DNA of 64,000 nt from Tardiphaga sp. (GTDB lineage Bacteria; Pseudomonadota; Alphaproteobacteria; Rhizobiales; Xanthobacteraceae): positions 1 to 64,000 of the forward strand of contig NZ_JAQGJT010000027.1 in the NCBI RefSeq assembly GCF_028290495.1, read 5' to 3'. Positions 62,933 through 64,000 of the stretch are shown here, piece after piece. Position numbers and translations under genes: made by a program. The notes under the pieces are model-generated. The model was not told the DNA's origin, searched no databases, and saw nothing but the letters and a program-made list of their open reading frames with translations. How positions within the stretch are numbered: position 1 is the first letter of the stretch; every line of letters starts with the position of its first letter.

Positions 62933-63724
62933 TTGGACACGCAGAACTCTACTTCACCGGACCTCACCGTCGATGGCGTCACCGTTAACGTGCATTCGTT
63001 GCCAGAGGCCGTGTCATCGATTGTTTCTGCTGCAGAACATGGCGATAATTTCAGCGTTTGCACGCTGAATCTCGATCATGTTGAAAAACTGCAACATCAG
63101 CCGGATTTCCTCGCGGCCTATCGGCGCGCGCGGTTCGTGACGGCGGACGGCTTTCCGATCGTAATATTGAGTCGCATGCTTGGCACACCCATCACGCGCA
63201 CCACCGGCGCGGATTTGGTCGAGCCGGTGTGCGAAGAGGCCGCAATCAAGAAGCTGCCGATCTTTTTGCTCGGGTCGAACGACACCACGCTCGCCGCGAC
63301 GTCGCGAATTCTGCAAGAGCGCTACGAAGGGCTCGAAGTCGCCGGCTGCCTTTCGCCCGGCCCGAATTTCGAGGCCTATTCCGGCGAGGCGGATATCGCG
63401 ATGGACGCTATCCGCCGTTCCGGCGCAAAAATATGCTTCATCGCGCTGGGCGCGCCTCGGCAGGAACTGTTCGCCGCGCGCTGCATCGATGAACTGACCG
63501 GCACTGGTGTGCTGTGCATCGGCGCAGCCCTCGACTTCATCGCGGGCACGCAGGTCCGCGCGCCAAAATTCTCGCAGCAATACGGGCTCGAATGGGCCTG
63601 GCGCATGCTGCAGAACCCGCGGCGGCTGGGGCCGCGCTACGCCCGTTGCCTCGGCACCGTGCCGCAACTGATGGCACGCAGTGTTCCCCAGATCTTCAAC
63701 GCACGGATGAGGAAAGCCGCATGA
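62933..63724 (+). CDS. WecG/TagA/CpsF-family glycosyltransferase
   Basis: The 263-residue product matches the GT26 family: VDGVTVNVHSLPEAVSSIV, then VTADGFPIVILSRMLGTPI, RTTGADLVEPVCEEA, FLLGSNDTT and CFIALGAPRQELFAARCID. Members transfer ManNAcA, glucuronic or similar sugars to lipid-linked intermediates; Ugd at the other end of the locus could supply UDP-glucuronate. The TTG at 62933 is chosen for its strong G-rich ribosome site and homology start. The stop overlaps the next gene by four bases. Confidence 0.88.
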   Translation: MDTQNSTSPDLTVDGVTVNVHSLPEAVSSIVSAAEHGDNFSVCTLNLDHVEKLQHQPDFLAAYRRARFVTADGFPIVILSRMLGTPITRTTGADLVEPVCEEAAIKKLPIFLLGSNDTTLAATSRILQERYEGLEVAGCLSPGPNFEAYSGEADIAMDAIRRSGAKICFIALGAPRQELFAARCIDELTGTGVLCIGAALDFIAGTQVRAPKFSQQYGLEWAWRMLQNPRRLGPRYARCLGTVPQLMARSVPQIFNARMRKAA

Positions 63725-64000
63725 TCTCGACTTTGACATTGGCGCAGCGTGCCCGCAACATCAGCCACGCCCCGCAGCGGTATCAGATCTGCCTGATCCA
63801 CCCGTTCGATCCGCGCGGCGAAAAGGTCGGCGGCCTTGAAACCTACATCCGCGACTTCATCACCTTCCATCCCGCCGACACCGACCTTCTGTTCATCGGC
63901 GTCGATTCCTCGGGCGATCTCAAGCTCGGCGAGATCACGCAACTCACCTTCCGCGGGCGCACCTTCGATTTCCTGCCGATCCTGCACTATTCCGACAAGG
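63721..64000 (+). CDS. Glycosyltransferase, N-terminal part (cut by window edge)
   Basis: The frame from ATG 63721 stays open to the window end (93 codons). YQICLIHPFDPRGEKVGGLE followed by TYIRDF is the GGxE/T-type opening of GT4 glycosyltransferases, with the glycine loop that receives the acceptor. The ATGA overlap with the WecG-like gene shows coupling. It extends the polysaccharide locus to the right of this window. The catalytic half is not visible. Confidence 0.8.
   Translation, partial: MISTLTLAQRARNISHAPQRYQICLIHPFDPRGEKVGGLETYIRDFITFHPADTDLLFIGVDSSGDLKLGEITQLTFRGRTFDFLPILHYSDK

Overview
The window looks like a chromosome segment of an alphaproteobacterium of the Bradyrhizobium/Rhodopseudomonas group (Nitrobacteraceae). 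It has high GC, dense same-strand operons, many solute-binding-protein transporters (tripartite tricarboxylate, branched-chain amino acid and dipeptide types), CoxL-type molybdenum enzymes, a one-chain biotin-dependent carboxylase, and an ExoY/ExoP-like polysaccharide locus. The assignment comes from gene content and protein resemblance; there is no rRNA marker here. I saw no tRNA, rRNA or CRISPR array.

Bases 1-13.5 kb hold a catabolic and transport region. A cupin end, a UbiX-type flavin prenyltransferase, a TIGR02444-like protein and a UbiD-type decarboxylase are followed by a complete tripartite tricarboxylate transporter (tctC-tctB-tctA). This suggests uptake of an organic, possibly aromatic, acid coupled to prFMN-dependent decarboxylation. 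A LysR regulator then diverges from a full branched-chain-type ABC operon (livK-H-M-G-F), which ends in two tandem paralogues of an unassigned, possibly Rid-like family.

Bases 13.5-15.7 kb are a scar region. It holds the C-terminal piece of a CocE/NonD hydrolase, an intact-looking IS3-family element with a GGGAAAC frameshift site, and the C-terminal piece of a tyrosine recombinase. A 40-base hairpin sequence beside the recombinase piece recurs in degenerate form 17 kb away, at 32.3 kb.

Bases 15.7-32 kb are a second catabolic region. An SDR and an ACMSD-like amidohydrolase are divergent from a TetR-led operon: tetR, cyclase, tctC, tartrate-dehydratase-like enolase, Ldh2-type dehydrogenase, tctC. 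A strong 18-base dyad lies in the divergent gap. A cupin, an LVIVD-repeat protein, a small Cys-containing secreted protein, a triheme cytochrome c and a CoxS/CoxL-type dehydrogenase follow. The segment ends in a broken amidohydrolase, a small cyclase and about 1 kb of AT-richer sequence with no convincing gene.

Bases 33-46 kb carry a broken oligopeptide-ABC ATPase piece, a GntR/FadR regulator with a TTGT-N2-ACAA dyad, and a dipeptide-type ABC operon. These lead into an AMP-forming acyl-CoA synthetase, a fused BC-BCCP-CT acyl-CoA carboxylase and a hot-dog/MaoC-like protein. The order suggests uptake, CoA activation, carboxylation and hydration/dehydration of an unknown acid. A dead transposase piece of the same IS family marks the end.

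Bases 46.4-64 kb are an exopolysaccharide locus. Ugd, an FkbM methyltransferase and an ExoY-like priming transferase run leftward. A PPP-family phosphatase, a short OPX export protein, an outer-membrane beta-barrel, a Wzc/ExoP tyrosine autokinase, a VpsF-like polymerase, a glycosyltransferase, two acyltransferases, a Wzx-type flippase, a WecG/TagA transferase and the start of another glycosyltransferase run rightward. A Tat-targeted GH10 glycanase gene sits in opposite orientation among them. A small single-TM reading frame broken by a G4 run and a 9-G tract before the WecG start are the oddities here.
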